From Nectonema munidae (lineage: Eukaryota; Nematomorpha; Nectonematoida; Nectonematidae): DNA of 64,000 nt. Below, piece by piece: positions 1-18,178 of the stretch. Both the position numbers and the translations under genes were made by a program. The stretch lies in contig JAUIRK010000685.1 in NCBI GenBank assembly GCA_030549495.1, positions 1 through 64,000 of the forward strand, read 5' to 3'. The number at the start of each line of letters is the position of its first letter. The stretch's first letter is position 1. The notes beneath the pieces were generated by a model. That model saw only the letters and a program-made list of their open reading frames with translations, did not search any database and was not told where the DNA came from.

Positions 1-600
1 ACATATAGCTATCTTTTGAAGAATTTGAATTCGTTTTTTCCCAAAGGGAAACTAATTTATGATGTTCAAAATTTGTCAGAAGATAATTGAGGCTTGTTAG
101 TATTGAACTTTAGAAACAACAATTTTGATATTTAAAGAAAAATTATAGCCATTAAAAAATTGAGTAGAAAAACTTTAATACATTTTTTTTTTAATTCTTT
201 TTTTCCCATCTCATTGTAAATTGATAATACAAAATAACTTGTGTTTAAACATAATTTCTCTGTATATATTTCAATTTGTGAATAAACTTTCTTTCTTTTC
301 AAAAGGTAAAATAAACCGCTTATAGAATTACTCATAGATAACCAATTACATAATTGAGATATAACATTTTCATATTTGAAAAAAGCAAAAGATCAAGTCA
401 TCATAAATAACAAATGAGAAAAAAAAGAGAAACAAAAAAAAATTAAATAAAATAAAGGATAAAATGAAATATAAACCAGCACAATTTATGCAATATAATC
501 ATTAAGATATACCCAATAAATAAACATTTTGATATAAGCAAAAGAGTAGTTAACTAATAAAGGATAATGACTATTGATCATTTGTACATAATAGATTGCA
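1..600. other. AT-rich non-coding stretch
   Basis: Low-complexity A/T-rich sequence with homopolymer runs. The one open frame here (132-335, minus) has no family resemblance and the composition of its surroundings. I see no gene, RNA or repeat end. Confidence 0.5.
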
Positions 601-1190
601 TAGATGTTTTCATTCTAAATAAATTGGTGTTCATCCTTCAGAAGGATCTGTGACAACGCCTATCAAGCTCAAAGTTGAACTTTAAAAAATCATTGAAAAT
701 AGAAGGAAGGCGACCTACAAGGAATTGCTGACTGAAAAGACGAAGTTTAAGGCAAAACATGTCCTTCGCTTTAAGACATCCAGCTTCCACAAAAAGGAGA
801 TCCGAGCAAAATTTCCTGGGTTTGTTCATTATTATCTTCAGAGCTTACTTTTGCAAGACATATATATCATTATTTAGTGCATGTCCTCAGTTTATCAAAT
901 TATAGTTAATATGAGGAATAAAAAGTGATTTATATATTATAAATAAAGCCACACGATTTATTTTATGTTTAATAATCTTCAACATACCAACTATTGATGA
1001 TAACCTAGAGTGTACGTACATATTTTACGTGAGCAGACTATTTTAGTTTATTATCAATTATCAAACCGAGCAATTTAAAAGAGTTTACGAATTCAATCCC
1101 AAGAAAAGAAGAAAACTCGTTCAAGTAATTTTTATTATTTGAAAAAAGCATCCCTTTAGTTTTAGATGAGTTAATAGACAAATTATTGTG

Positions 1191-1382
1191 CTAGCACCAT
1201 GTATACACATTCTCAAGATTTTCATGCACTTCATGGATGTTTTCAAAATCAATTTGTGCAGATGATATTAAAATTGTAACATCATCTGCGTACAATTGAA
1301 TATGAAGTTTCGTACTTGTCCTGTAAATATCATTTATGAAAATTTTGAAAAGTAAAGGTCCTAATAGAGAACTTTGTGGCAC
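1191..1382 (-). pseudogene. Reverse transcriptase palm fragment (LINE ORF2)
   Basis: Contains RT motif B (PQSSLLGPLLF; usual GVPQGS has decayed) and the catalytic YADD box, ending in WC before an in-frame stop. It belongs to the element spanning 638-2360. It cannot make a working enzyme because the preceding RT blocks and endonuclease are deleted. Confidence 0.85.
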
Positions 1383-1697
1383 ACTACATTTGACTTCCTA
1401 TAAATATGACTCTTCTGAGTCAATAATGTCACCGTTTTTCCTTTCTAAAAGATATGACTTAATTTTTGAATTATTCAATTTCACACATCTTGGACAAAAA
1501 AGATCGGCAATTTAGACTGATTATAATAAAGCCCTTAGTTATATTGCTAAGATTATTATAGTCTATATAAGAAGACGAAATATGATCATTAGATAAAACA
1601 GAATTATATAAATCTAATGAAGTAAATTCATGAGTGGAAATCATGAGATTTTTTGTATCAAAATAAGTAATGTCATTTAGATCAGATAGTATATTCA

Positions 1698-2303
1698 TTA
1701 TTTAGAAAAAAAAAAATCTAAATTTTGCTTACGATTTAACTTCAAATTATCATGAATTTTTTTCTTTAAAGGGCATTTTATTGAAAAAGTATGGTGCTCA
1801 TGCGGTAGATTTTTATCCCTACAATTCTTGCAATTGATATAGTTTGCTGAACAATTTTCATAGTTATGGCCACTCTCTCTACAGGAGGAAAAAAATTTTG
1901 CATTTGACTTACACTGAGATTTGAAATGACCTAGCTTAAGGCAAGAACTACATTGTATTACGCTTGGTATAACTGGTAATACAGGATAACAAGTGTACCC
2001 TAAAAATATTTTGTTTATTGAGCACAGTTTAACCAAAGCTTTAGATATGAATTGTACGTTCACCCCATAATAATCAACATTTAGGTAAAGTTTAGATTTT
2101 TCGATTAAGGTAATATCGTGATTATCTAAACCATTTTGAGATATCAATAATGATTCGATATCTTCAAATTTAATAAAATTAGGGATTCGTTTAAGAGCTA
2201 GTTTAGGACATCTATCATTATATCTAAGAGTTTTTATATTTTTTTCTAATAATTCTTTTTCTATTGATTCAATTGGTTTAATATTAGATGTTTCGATTAA
2301 CAA
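1698..2303 (-). pseudogene. Zinc-knuckle ORF1 (gag-like) protein of a LINE
   Basis: About 200 codons remain open. The C-terminal half carries three Cys/His clusters of the retroelement zinc-knuckle type: CSSCLKLGHFKSQC, CRESGHNYENC and a CKNC...HEHHTFSIKC cluster. The N-terminal half has the pattern usual before the knuckles in jockey-clade ORF1 proteins. Such proteins bind element RNA in the transposition particle. The frame ends next to the start of the ORF2 remnant, as in two-ORF LINEs. A second, diverged relative lies at 41037-41633. Confidence 0.8.
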
Positions 2304-2360
2304 TTTTTTATTCTTTGTTAGCTCAAATAAGGGCAGAGATTTACATTTATATTTTATATT

Positions 2361-3512
2361 TTTATAAATATTAAGCCATATCGCATCCTTATTTTAAATA
2401 AATTAGGTTAACATTAAAATTTATTTTAATTTTTAACAAACTAAAAGGACAAATAAATAAGAATTGCATTCTATAAAATTCACTTAGAAAATAATTCACA
2501 CTGATTTTTTTATTGATTTAATTTAAACAAAAAACATGCAAAGATGTTAAACGTTTCCCAGGTTCATAATTAATATAAAAGGATTACGAAAATAATTTTT
2601 TGATTTTTGTGACTCTATGTAAGTACATTAACCGCAAATCTTCCCATAATGGTTGTATTGTAACTTTTAAAATGCTCTTTTGAAAGCTAAATTTATATGT
2701 CAGATGATTTATTGGTAGGAGAATGAGTAGCAGCCCTTGATTCCCTAATTTTGATTTCTTATTGTGAAATTCTAGTTATTAGTTGATGAATAATAGTATT
2801 TCATCCAATACAATGCCGCTAGCTTAATTTTTTTCATATTTAGGTAAGCAGGTAATAGAAAATTTATATATACAAAAAACAAGTGGTAAGAATAAAGCTC
2901 CGTTTAACTAACTAGATATTCTAGCTAGCTTTTGAGTTTTTTTTTAAAATTAATTTAAACATCTTAATTCGTTCTAACTTATACAATAGGTAATAGCGTA
3001 TTTTCTATGAATTTTAAATTAATGTAAATGTCCACGCTATAATCTTTTCTAATAGTATGCTTCTATTTTATGTATAATTTTCAGTATTTGAATTTTTTTC
3101 AACGTGGTACCTTAACAGGTATAATTCTATTGTTTCCTTAATGAAACGCAGCCTGTAATTTTTTTGATATGAATTTCCAAAATCATCTTCCTGTCGTAAG
3201 GATAAACGTGCTAATTATTTATGTATTTTTAAACATTTTGTTTAACAATTTGCTTTTCGTATTTTGTCATTTCGTTTATTTCCAAACATATACTTTTTCC
3301 TTATCACTTTTTTGAAAATAAATAGGAAGATAATTATAAATATCAATTGGCAGTTTTTTTATCGTTATTTTTTAGTCACTAAAATTTTTTTATGTGTACA
3401 AAGTAGGTCTACATAAATCTTAGCTTTACCGAAAGCAAAATGTTTTTTACAAATTCAGTCTAACTTCCTTATACCTGTATCAAAGTGACCGGGACAACTT
3501 GGTGATTTATTA
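2361..3512. other. AT-rich gap, no gene seen
   Basis: No open frame above noise, no family motif and no clear repeat edges between the LINE and the next transposon. Scattered poly-T runs only. Confidence 0.5.
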
Positions 3513-3723
3513 CAGGGTTGCCACAAATTTTAAAAGTCAGGGAAAATCAGGGAATTTGTTAATTTTTTTTATACAAATGAGAAATGTTTTTTAAAAATAT
3601 TTTTTTAACTCTTATCATATCATTGAATCCGATCTCTGTTTTTAGTATATTTTATAAAAAAAGATAATGTGTTTAAATTACGCTTGGCAAAAATTCTTGA
3701 ACAAAAACCCAATGTGTTTTTAG

Positions 3724-5110
3724 ATGCGTTTTTGTGTCTTCATTATTTTTGAAAAAATACTGGTAAACCTAGGAGTATGCGGACTTCATGTTTTACATGG
3801 AGCCCTCAGAACTGGCATGAATACTTCGAAATGGAATTTAAATACCTTTCTTAGAGATGTTTATTTTCTGTTTAAAGACGCACCTGCCCGTAAAGCTGAA
3901 TTTACTTGAATTACAGGATCTTCAATTTTTCCTCTTAGGCATTGCCCCGTTCGCTAGGCTGAAAATGTACCATGCATAGAGAGAGTTCTATCTATTTTTG
4001 ATAATTTAGAGTGTTTCATAGATAATAAAAAACTACCTTTTACTAAATCTGCAAATTTAGTTGAAACCCTACTTGAAGAGAAGTTGCTGAAACCCAAATT
4101 AGCCTTCTTCAACGCGATTTCTTCAGATTTTGAGCCTTTTTTGAAAGTTTTTCAATCAAACGCACCCTTCATACCATATTTACACTCCTGTCTTTCTAAC
4201 ATTGTGGAGTCCTTATTTTCTCGCTTCGTTCGATCTGAAAAACTCGCAAATATATCTAGTGTATTCAAACTTGACTTGAACGATTTTCAAAATTTAGTTG
4301 ATGTTCAAAAAATTGATATAGGTTTTGCTGCAAAAAGCTACTTAAAGGCGGCGAATTGTAATGAAGAAGAAATTTACAAGTTTAAAAAAGAAATGCCAAG
4401 CATTTCTTATTTCTACTTCTAAAAAAATATTGGAGAGAAGTCCTTTGAAGTACAAACTTGTCAAAGGACTGACATCTCTAGATCCCACCATGATTTTCAA
4501 GACTCCTGAAATTGCCATCGATAGAATGAATATTGTTCTTGAGAGCCTTTATGAAGCTGAACGAATAAATAGTCAAGTTGCAGAGAAGGCGAAGACGCAG
4601 TTTAAAAAGCTATGTGATGAAGCAAAGGGAGTCTTTGAAAAAAGTTTCGGTTCAGTTTCCGGTAATGTTGGTGAAGATCTAAGATTAGACCTGTTTTTTG
4701 CTAAACTTTTCAAAAATGATCAAAATTATCAAGATATTTGGAAAGTTATTAAAAAGTGTCTTGTGCTTTCTCACGGCACACTCTGTGGCAATGGATTTTC
4801 TGTGAACAATTCATTACTTGTAGAAAATTTACTTGAAAATTCTCTTATCTGACAAAGAAGAATAAAGGATGAAATCAATATTCGAGGTGGGTTACAGAAC
4901 ATCCCAATAACAAAATCGATGCCCTCATCTGTTAAAGCTTCTCGACAAAAATATGATATTTATATAGAAAATATGAAGAAGAGGAAAAATTCAACTGATA
5001 ATTTGGAATTAAAAAAAAGGAGAATTGATGAAGAAAGAAGAATATTGATTAATGAGAAGAAAGAACTTTTGGTACACTACACTAGAAAAGAACAAGAATT
5101 GAATATTTGA
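3724..5110 (+). pseudogene. Decayed transposase-like protein of the 3.5-5.6 kb element
   Basis: Several frames together follow one protein family seen as 'uncharacterised' repeats in many invertebrates. They show an N-terminal CGLHVLHGALRTG block (3778-3900), a central LLKPKLAFFNAISSDFEPFL block (4084-4420), a block with ERSPLKYKLVKGLTSLDP (about 4430-4480), and a C-terminal LSHGTLCGNGFSVNN block followed by a charged coiled-coil tail (4770-5110). A frameshift near 4361-4422 and a TGA at about 4851 break it. The C-terminal part looks like a hAT-type dimerisation region, which is inference. Confidence 0.65.
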
Positions 5111-5311
5111 AGTACAGTGGTTCAAATCTGTGAAAATTATTTAGCATTTTTTTTTTAGTTTTTTTAATAAATTTTTCAATATTATATCAAAAAAATCTAA
5201 AGCAAAACATTTTATGGAAAATAAAGTAATTTTTGCAGCTTCTCAAACTTGTAATAATATTCAAAATTGGAATCGGGCAAGAACTTTTTGATATTTTTTT
5301 ACTTTATGTAA

Positions 5312-5505
5312 AATTACTTGTAGAAAATTTACTTGAAAATGCTCTTATCTCACAAAGAAGAATAAAGGATGAAATCAATATTCGAGGTGGGTTACAGAAC
5401 ATTCCAATAACAAAATCGATGATCTCATCTGTTAAAGCTTCTCGACAAAAATATGATATTTATATAGAAAATATGAAGAAGAGGAAAAATTCAACTGATA
5501 ATTTT
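5312..5505 (+). repeat. Second copy of the transposase C-terminal segment
   Basis: Nearly identical to 4817-5003. The first copy has a stop codon (TGA) where this copy has TCA, so the duplication either predates the stop or the second copy came from an intact relative. The unit encodes LLVENLLEN-LISQRRIKDE and onward. It is a partial local duplication inside the same transposon. Confidence 0.85.
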
Positions 5506-6244
5506 AGTACCTTAGGCTAGAAAATCAGGGAAAAATTTCATAAACATCAGGGAAAATCAGGGAATTTTATCAATAAAAAATTGTGGCAACCTTGTATTAG
5601 TAGGGATAGTAATTTAAAGGAAGCTCTCTCCAACATACTTCTAATTGTATAGTAATTTTTTGTAACCTGTTAGCGTAGCTTGTGTTTGAAACTGAGAAAT
5701 GGGGAAAGACAAAATTTTTTAATGTGTAAACATAAAATTTTGAAAAATAAGACGGATGAAAAAACAAATATGTTCTTTTTGACATTCTCTTCTTAGTTAT
5801 TCTCTTCCTATAGCATATATTGTAATAAAATGTATTTTATATTTTAATTTAAATATTTTTTAAGAAAATATCTCTATTTAACAAATAGAGTATAATGATA
5901 AACAATAAAAACACAAGTAATTATTAAAATATATTTTATAATAGAAGCTACCACTCTTTTCCCTAAATTTCAAAAATTTCATCTTTTAAAAAGGTCTTTC
6001 TAATTTTTTAAAATGTAATAAATATTTAGTAGTCGTTTCTTCTGCTTTTTCCAGATCAGTAAAAAGCTTTGCTTTTACTTTTTTTTTCTTTATTTGTAGG
6101 TTTACGCTTTGCTACTCTGTTTTTGTTCCATCTTCCATCGGTTTTACCGACTTGTTGATTTCTTGATCGGTCATCTCAGTAGTCAGCCAAGATAATGAAT
6201 TTGTCTGCATCTCCATTCGTTTTAATCGATTTTGTCTTATAATT

Positions 6245-6440
6245 GTCAATCCAAATTTGAGCTATAGTTGATCAGATGCAGTAGTGTAGCAGGAAATTTG
6301 AACAAGGGCACGCAAATTCTTTAGAGATATAGCCAAAATTATTTTATATAGCACTTAACTATATAAGATACTTATTCTCGAAGGCCAAAAAATATTCTCT
6401 ATAATTTAAAGCTTAAAACGTCTATCCTTATTGATTACAT
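6245..6440 (+). repeat. Dispersed repeat, inverted copy at 10370-10540
   Basis: Shares the blocks CAAATTTGAGCTATA, a TGTAGC-containing block, TTTGAACAAG and TATAATTTAAAGCTTAAAA with the reverse complement of 10370-10540. The internal CAGTAGTGTAGC resembles hAT MITE ends such as the one at 33035. No coding content. Confidence 0.6.
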
Positions 6441-6689
6441 TAACTCGAAGGGTTTAATTAACGCAATAGAATATACAAGTTAGGATACATGCGATAATTA
6501 TATTTGATAAATATAATTATATCTTTATCCTGTTCGTCTCTCGCTTCGCTCAAGACAGTTTGGATTCTAGGTTTGGAGGGGGCGAAATTATTTTTTTTAG
6601 CTTTCAAAATTTATTATAAAAGAATTTTTGTCTAATGAACGCACCACGATTATTACCCGACATTATGCTTGCACTACAAGCTCTCAATC

Positions 6690-8562
6690 CCTACTCTGGA
6701 TTCCACTGTGCTCTAGGGGATCGCGAAGCAGTTCATGCGGGCCGAGAAGGGGTCACTGAGTGGATCGTTTTGCGCAACGTATTGCATCCATATTGGGTCA
6801 TTTGCGATTTTTGCCAATAAGTCAAATAAATAATTTAATCTATAAATTGAGTACTATTTTTTATTCTTTTATTGCGTTTCAGACCTAATTTTATAGATAT
6901 AAATCTGCTTTTTTCTTAATTTTTTTAAAATTGATCATTCTTGACATTTGCTTTTATTGCATTAACGTTTGGTGGGGAAAAGGAACATAAGCCTCCTATG
7001 TTCTGACGTGTTGGCATCCACTTTTCCAAACCCCATTCAAGTGAAGCTACTATTGACTATTTTAAACGTCAAGCTTAACGATTGCACAAATCCATGTTAG
7101 TTATCTCATAACATAGGAAACCAGTTGATATTACCTTGCTGCAAAGATATCATATTGAATGTTCTAAGAAATTTTGAACTCATAAAGTTTAAACATCTTC
7201 CTGTCAAACGATACCGTTAGAAGGCTAATAGAAAAGATGTGCTCTTATTTATTAGGAATTCTATTTTCAATTTTTTTGCAATTCATCTTGATGAAACGAT
7301 ATATCGCACGTAAAATGTGTATATGACAAACATCTGGTAGACAATTTTTTGTTTTACACAACTCTTATCAGTAGAACCACTGGAAGAGACAATTTTTTAC
7401 AGCACAAATTATTAAGCTAGAACATCCACCTGGAGTGTGTACTGACCGTGGTTTAGCAATTTCTTGTTCTAGTTTTTAGACTCTGATTAAGGAAAAATCT
7501 TCAGATATAATTGATACTTGATGGGTTGAAAAATGTTCCCAATGAAGTCATTAAAACCGTATTTAATAAAACAACTCAAATGCCTTAAACCCTTCTTTGT
7601 TTTCAGACTTATGCAAAGATAATGATTCAAACATGAGGTTTCTTTCCAAAGTAAAAGTTTTGAAGCGATACTATGGAAAGAAATCCAGGAATTTCTGCAA
7701 AGGAAACCAAAGATGTATGCAGACTTTTCTGATGTCCGTTTTCATATATTCCTATCATTTTTAGTGAACATATTTGAATATATGAATTCCCTTAACCTTG
7801 CGCTGCAAAGAAAACAGACCACAGTACTCTATTGTCATAAAAAATTGACAGCTTTTGTAATTAAGATGGAATTATGGCATTCTCATGCAGGAAAAATTTT
7901 GCTTGATTTTCCAACATATTTGTTGAGAATAAGATTTTCATCAATAAAGATGTCCGGGAGACCAAAAAACACTGTGTAGCAATCTTAGCCAAGAATTTTC
8001 TCTTTATTTTCCTAACTTACAAAACTTTGAAAAATACAATCAATTTATCAAAAATTCGTTTATAATCTCGACTAGTAATTTGGCCTCAGAAGACTTCTTA
8101 ATTCAAGAACACTTTATTGATTTTATTAATGATTCAAGAGGTGCAAAATATGTTTTTTTTGTCAAATATCTCAAAGCGATATTTCGATTCAAAGTGGATA
8201 GTCCTATCCTGATATTGCAAGGATGGCAAGGCTCTGAAAATTCTGATTCGATTTGCCACTACATACATATGAGTGTGAGCAAGTTTTTCCATACTACTTG
8301 CCATTAAAACCAAAAGGAGTAAGTAATGATATCAGAGTTACATTGGCCAAAACAGAGACTGACTGGTTTAGACAAAGCAGATGCATTCATCCTATTGATA
8401 TTGATTGGATTATTCAGACAATTTTTGAATGAATAATTCTGTCACTTTTTTTAGTACAGTAGTTTATAAGTTGATTTATTTTTTTTAATGAAACCTCAAG
8501 ATATTAAAAAATTATAAAGAGACCGCAACGATGAAATTTTTACTAAGTTTGTGAACCCACTG
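6690..8562 (+). mobile_element. ZBED5-like hAT transposon, decayed
   Basis: The right end, read inward, is CAGTGGGTTCACAAACT (8562 backwards), close to the hAT end CAGTGGTTTTCAAACTGG preserved in the 21.2-kb copy. The left end near 6690-6710 is eroded but aligns to that copy through CGCGAAG and CGAGAAGGGG. Inside are transposase remnants: the RFLSKVKVLKRYYG block (about 7630-7670), a frame with LNLALQRKQTTV (7713-7979), and the dimerisation region with LLAIKTKRS (about 8300-8330). Stops and shifts between blocks make it non-functional. Confidence 0.8.
7713..7979 (+). pseudogene. hAT transposase fragment (ZBED5/SCAND3 type)
   Basis: The 88-codon frame contains FSDVRFHIFLSFLVNIFEYMN followed by LNLALQRKQTTV and a KLELW-like stretch, the core conserved between hAT transposases of the ZBED5 group (a 'LADIF..LNELNLSLQG' pattern). 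It is one piece of the 6690-8562 element. A matching fragment from another copy is at 41734-41937. Confidence 0.75.
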
Positions 8563-8777
8563 TTCTAACTCAATAAGGGAACAAAATCATTCATATATAA
8601 TGATAGATCACTACTCATCCTAGCCTTTATGTCTCTTTATTGCCATTTACCAGTTATTGAAACCGATGGTCACTGTCTATCTGTATAGTGTATCACTAGA
8701 TATGCTATACTCTAACCAAGTCAAGGTTTTATACCATGTCTCCAAAAATGATCTCTTTTGTAAATCTTTAGGGGCTG

Positions 8778-8885
8778 AATTTTTGGTTGAACCGATTTTA
8801 TATTTGACGTTCAAAGGTTAAAAATGTCTGTATTCTAAAGATCGTATAGAAAGGGTTGTATTAGAAGACTCATTGGTAATACAGT
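8778..8885 (+). repeat. Short dispersed repeat, inverted copy at 12788-12905
   Basis: AAAAATGTCT, CTAAAGA and GAAAGGGTTGTATTAGAA occur in the same order here and in the reverse complement of 12788-12905. Its type is unknown. The rest of 8563-9340 holds no gene that I can see. Confidence 0.6.
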
Positions 8886-9342
8886 TGGAACTCATTTAAA
8901 TTCGGCACAGACTGTTCCATTGAAGTTTTAACTTGTAAAAGAGGACAAATTTTTATAAGAAATTTATTGGAACAAAGAATTTTTCAAAAATTCGATATAT
9001 TTCGATCTTACAAAAGATCTTTATCAAGAACATTAAAAACGTGTGGGTATGACTTTTGTGTGAGAGGGAGAGAGAATGAATGTCTAGGTGGTTTGTAAGT
9101 CTAGTAGAGTTCCAAAGCATATAGCCTATGTGTTTTTTGGTTTGCGTTGTGAGAATGTGTATTGTGTGTATGCTAACAATTAGTTACAAAGACAATACAG
9201 GCTGTAAAAAGGTGTTTATGCATTATTTGTAAGGAAAAGATATAATAATAGTGTTTTATGCTTATGAGAGAACCAAGATTCCATGAAGGAAAGGTGTTTG
9301 GAATTTGTTTGATATAGGATAATGTAATTTGCATGTGGTCTA

Positions 9343-9905
9343 TTATTTCGGATGAAGAAGTAGGAAATTTTTGGTGTTGTATAAAGTTTTTGATGTTTTT
9401 TTGTGTTCTTTAAGTCTTACTTTGATTTTGTATATGACACTCGTTTTGTTTAGGTCAAGCTTTTTTTCAAAGAAATTAGGGGGAAAGTGGGAGTGTAATT
9501 GATTTTTTGGCTTTGCTAAAGTTTTAATGTTGTGTTTTTTCAGAATTGACTTGCGCGAGTTGAATTGCACTTTGTTGTCATTGGGGATTACAATGTATTT
9601 TGATTTGTCTTCTAATAGGTTGAAAAAATCTTTGACATACCTTTCTCCAATAGTTTGAGATTGTAGTTTTTTGTCGTTCCTACATTTTGTCAAACATTGT
9701 TCAATGATATCTGTAGGAAAGTGGTTGGCTTCGAGTATAGTTTTTGTTTTTTCTATTTCTTCTATTTTATCTTCTTATGTAGACGGGTATTCTAAGGCAC
9801 GGCGCAATGGAGTTGATGCAACTGAGATCTTATGATTGTAAAAGTGGTTTAGACAAAAAAACCAGATATCGATGAGTGTGTGTAGGTTTGAAATAGACTT
9901 TGAAT
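9343..9905 (-). mobile_element. Penelope-like element fragment (RT end and linker)
   Basis: On the minus strand the frames give the FKPTHTHRYL block (about 9890), then STPLRRALEYPS (about 9800), then an EEIEKTKTILEANHFP helix. An open 116-residue frame (9693-9343) follows with KSILKKHNIKTL and SVIYKI. This order (RT block with 'KPTHTDRYL', 'RA..PS', then the linker ending in a 'GVVYKI' block before the GIY-YIG domain) is that of Penelope-like retroelements. Frameshifts and an in-frame stop separate the blocks. The GIY-YIG nuclease itself is not seen. Confidence 0.7.
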
Positions 9906-9989
9906 TTGAGCTGGGAATCTAAATGTGTAATTAGGCAAGATATTTAGGTTCATATCTAATGAATTGGTTAGGTGGATTCATTACTCCGT

Positions 9990-16920
<6,931 letters not shown>

Positions 16921-17343
16921 AATATTCCAGCCCTTTCGTCAAAATGCGGATAATGAAAATGAATATCTGTCATGATTTAAATTAACCGATACTTAAAGGT
17001 GTATTCAAATTGTGAAGTTGTAAATTTTTATGTTTAATTTTTAAAACTTTTTAAAAACATATTTTTTTTCTTCTTATAGATCTATATTTATCTACTTTAT
17101 TTCGTAAATAAAAACTTTTCGTATATATGCTCCATTTTCCTAGGGTTTAGTGTTTGGGACTATATTTTAGAATTGCAAATAGGAAAACTCTATTCTGTGT
17201 ATCAGTAAATTAAAGAAACATTTTGACAATGATAATGAGTCTTTATCAAAATGATTTGATAAAAACAATTTTTTTCGTCATTTGGTAAAAACTACTTAAA
17301 AGTATCACAAGGTTTTTTAGTCTAAGAATTTATAATAATAATA

Positions 17344-17410
17344 ACTAGCCGGTCCAGTGGTTGTTTCTCGCTGCGCTCGAAAACTTAGGATCATTGGTTT
17401 TGAAAAATAT
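17344..17410 (+). repeat. Half copy of the ACTAGCCGGTC foldback repeat
   Basis: AACTAGCCGGTCCAGTGGTT, CTCGCTGCGCTCGAAA and AGGATCATTGGTT match one arm of the inverted-repeat element at 23553-23652. The second arm is absent. Confidence 0.7.
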
Positions 17411-17754
17411 TCAGACTCTTGAACGGAAAGTATATAAATCAAAAATCGCTTTCAATTCTACTTTGTTAAATACCGATTAATCTGCAAAGAAGTAGATTGT
17501 CCATTAGTTGGCGAATCTCTATTTAAATCAAACATAAATCAAGTTTATACTTTCTAGTCTAGATCAATGTTTTATTTAACTGAAATCATTGCTTGGGCTA
17601 ACATTTTGTTAAAGCTTACTTCATTTTTGATGGATTTTGCAAAAATAAATTAAATGAATAAGAAGAGTAAGATTTACGAATCTAATAAAAGAAAATGAAC
17701 AAAAGCTTGAGATTCTTCCATAATATCAGACAGGATTTCAGGTATCTCTCAACT

Positions 17755-17955
17755 TATGAAGTATTACCCGCTCAGGAAGGTTCATCACTTGGACCTGAAA
17801 TCTCACACCCACTGTTGCGTATTTCAAACTTCTTCATTTGACAAGCAAAATAACTGGATTTCGGGTCCCCCCTCAAAGTATGAAGTATTAACCGCTCAAG
17901 GGCGGGGGTTTCATGTGAGCCAGCACTCTCACACTCATTGTTGCCCGATTGAAAA
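17755..17955 (+). repeat. Direct duplication of about 125 bp
   Basis: Two copies start with TATGAAGTATTA-CCGCTCA (17755 and 17879) and carry CTCACACYCAYTGTTGC-like blocks near their ends (17802 and 17929). Both are diverged. The remainder of 16921-18178 has no gene that I can see. Confidence 0.65.
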
Positions 17956-18178
17956 ACTGAACTAATAATATTGTAGAACTCCTAATCTTTTTCTGTAATC
18001 CTGAACTATGTGAACACTAAGATTTTATTACTTGAAAAATGGTATTAACTACACTAAGCGACTCAAGGACGTATTTTAATTCTAATACTGAAATGTAACC
18101 TAACTTAAAATTTGTTGTTATTTAAAAAATGAAGAAAGATCTTTAATTTACTAAATGGTTTTTACAGTTGAAATTGTT

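Larger units (their letters stand above)
638..2360 (-). mobile_element. Internally deleted jockey-like non-LTR retrotransposon
   Basis: Read on the minus strand, this has the order of a LINE: a zinc-knuckle ORF1 (2303-1698), an ORF2 beginning with the start of an endonuclease domain (motif LNCRSFLSK near 1510), then directly the reverse-transcriptase palm (PQSSLLGPLLF and YADD, 1382-1250). After that come the thumb (1190-1030, with KTKGMLFSNN and LLGLIIDNKLK) and the C-terminal region (LQK-ALKII, about 830-640). Most of the endonuclease and the first part of the RT are missing. In-frame stops interrupt the thumb and C-terminal parts, so it is dead. Jockey/CR1-type is the likely clade; the exact clade needs a tree. 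Confidence 0.85.
3513..5594 (+). mobile_element. DNA transposon with CAGGGTTGCCACAA ends
   Basis: The left end starts CAGGGTTGCCACAA (3513) and the right end, read on the other strand, starts CAAGGTTGCCACAA (5594): 13 of 14 bases match. Both ends continue into repeated TCAGGGAAAATCAGGGAATT-type blocks (3535-3560 and 5520-5565). Inside, on the plus strand, lie pieces of one transposase-like protein (3724-5110). The end sequence and a C-terminal 'SHG...GFSVN' block suggest a hAT-like element. Flanking 8-mers ATTTATTA and TATTAGTA agree at only 5 of 8 positions, so a target-site duplication is not convincing. Confidence 0.75.

Noticed and set aside
6635..6820. A 61-codon plus-strand frame as a gene
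   Set aside because: It is part of the hAT-associated repeat also found at 21.1-21.3 kb, where the frame is not kept.
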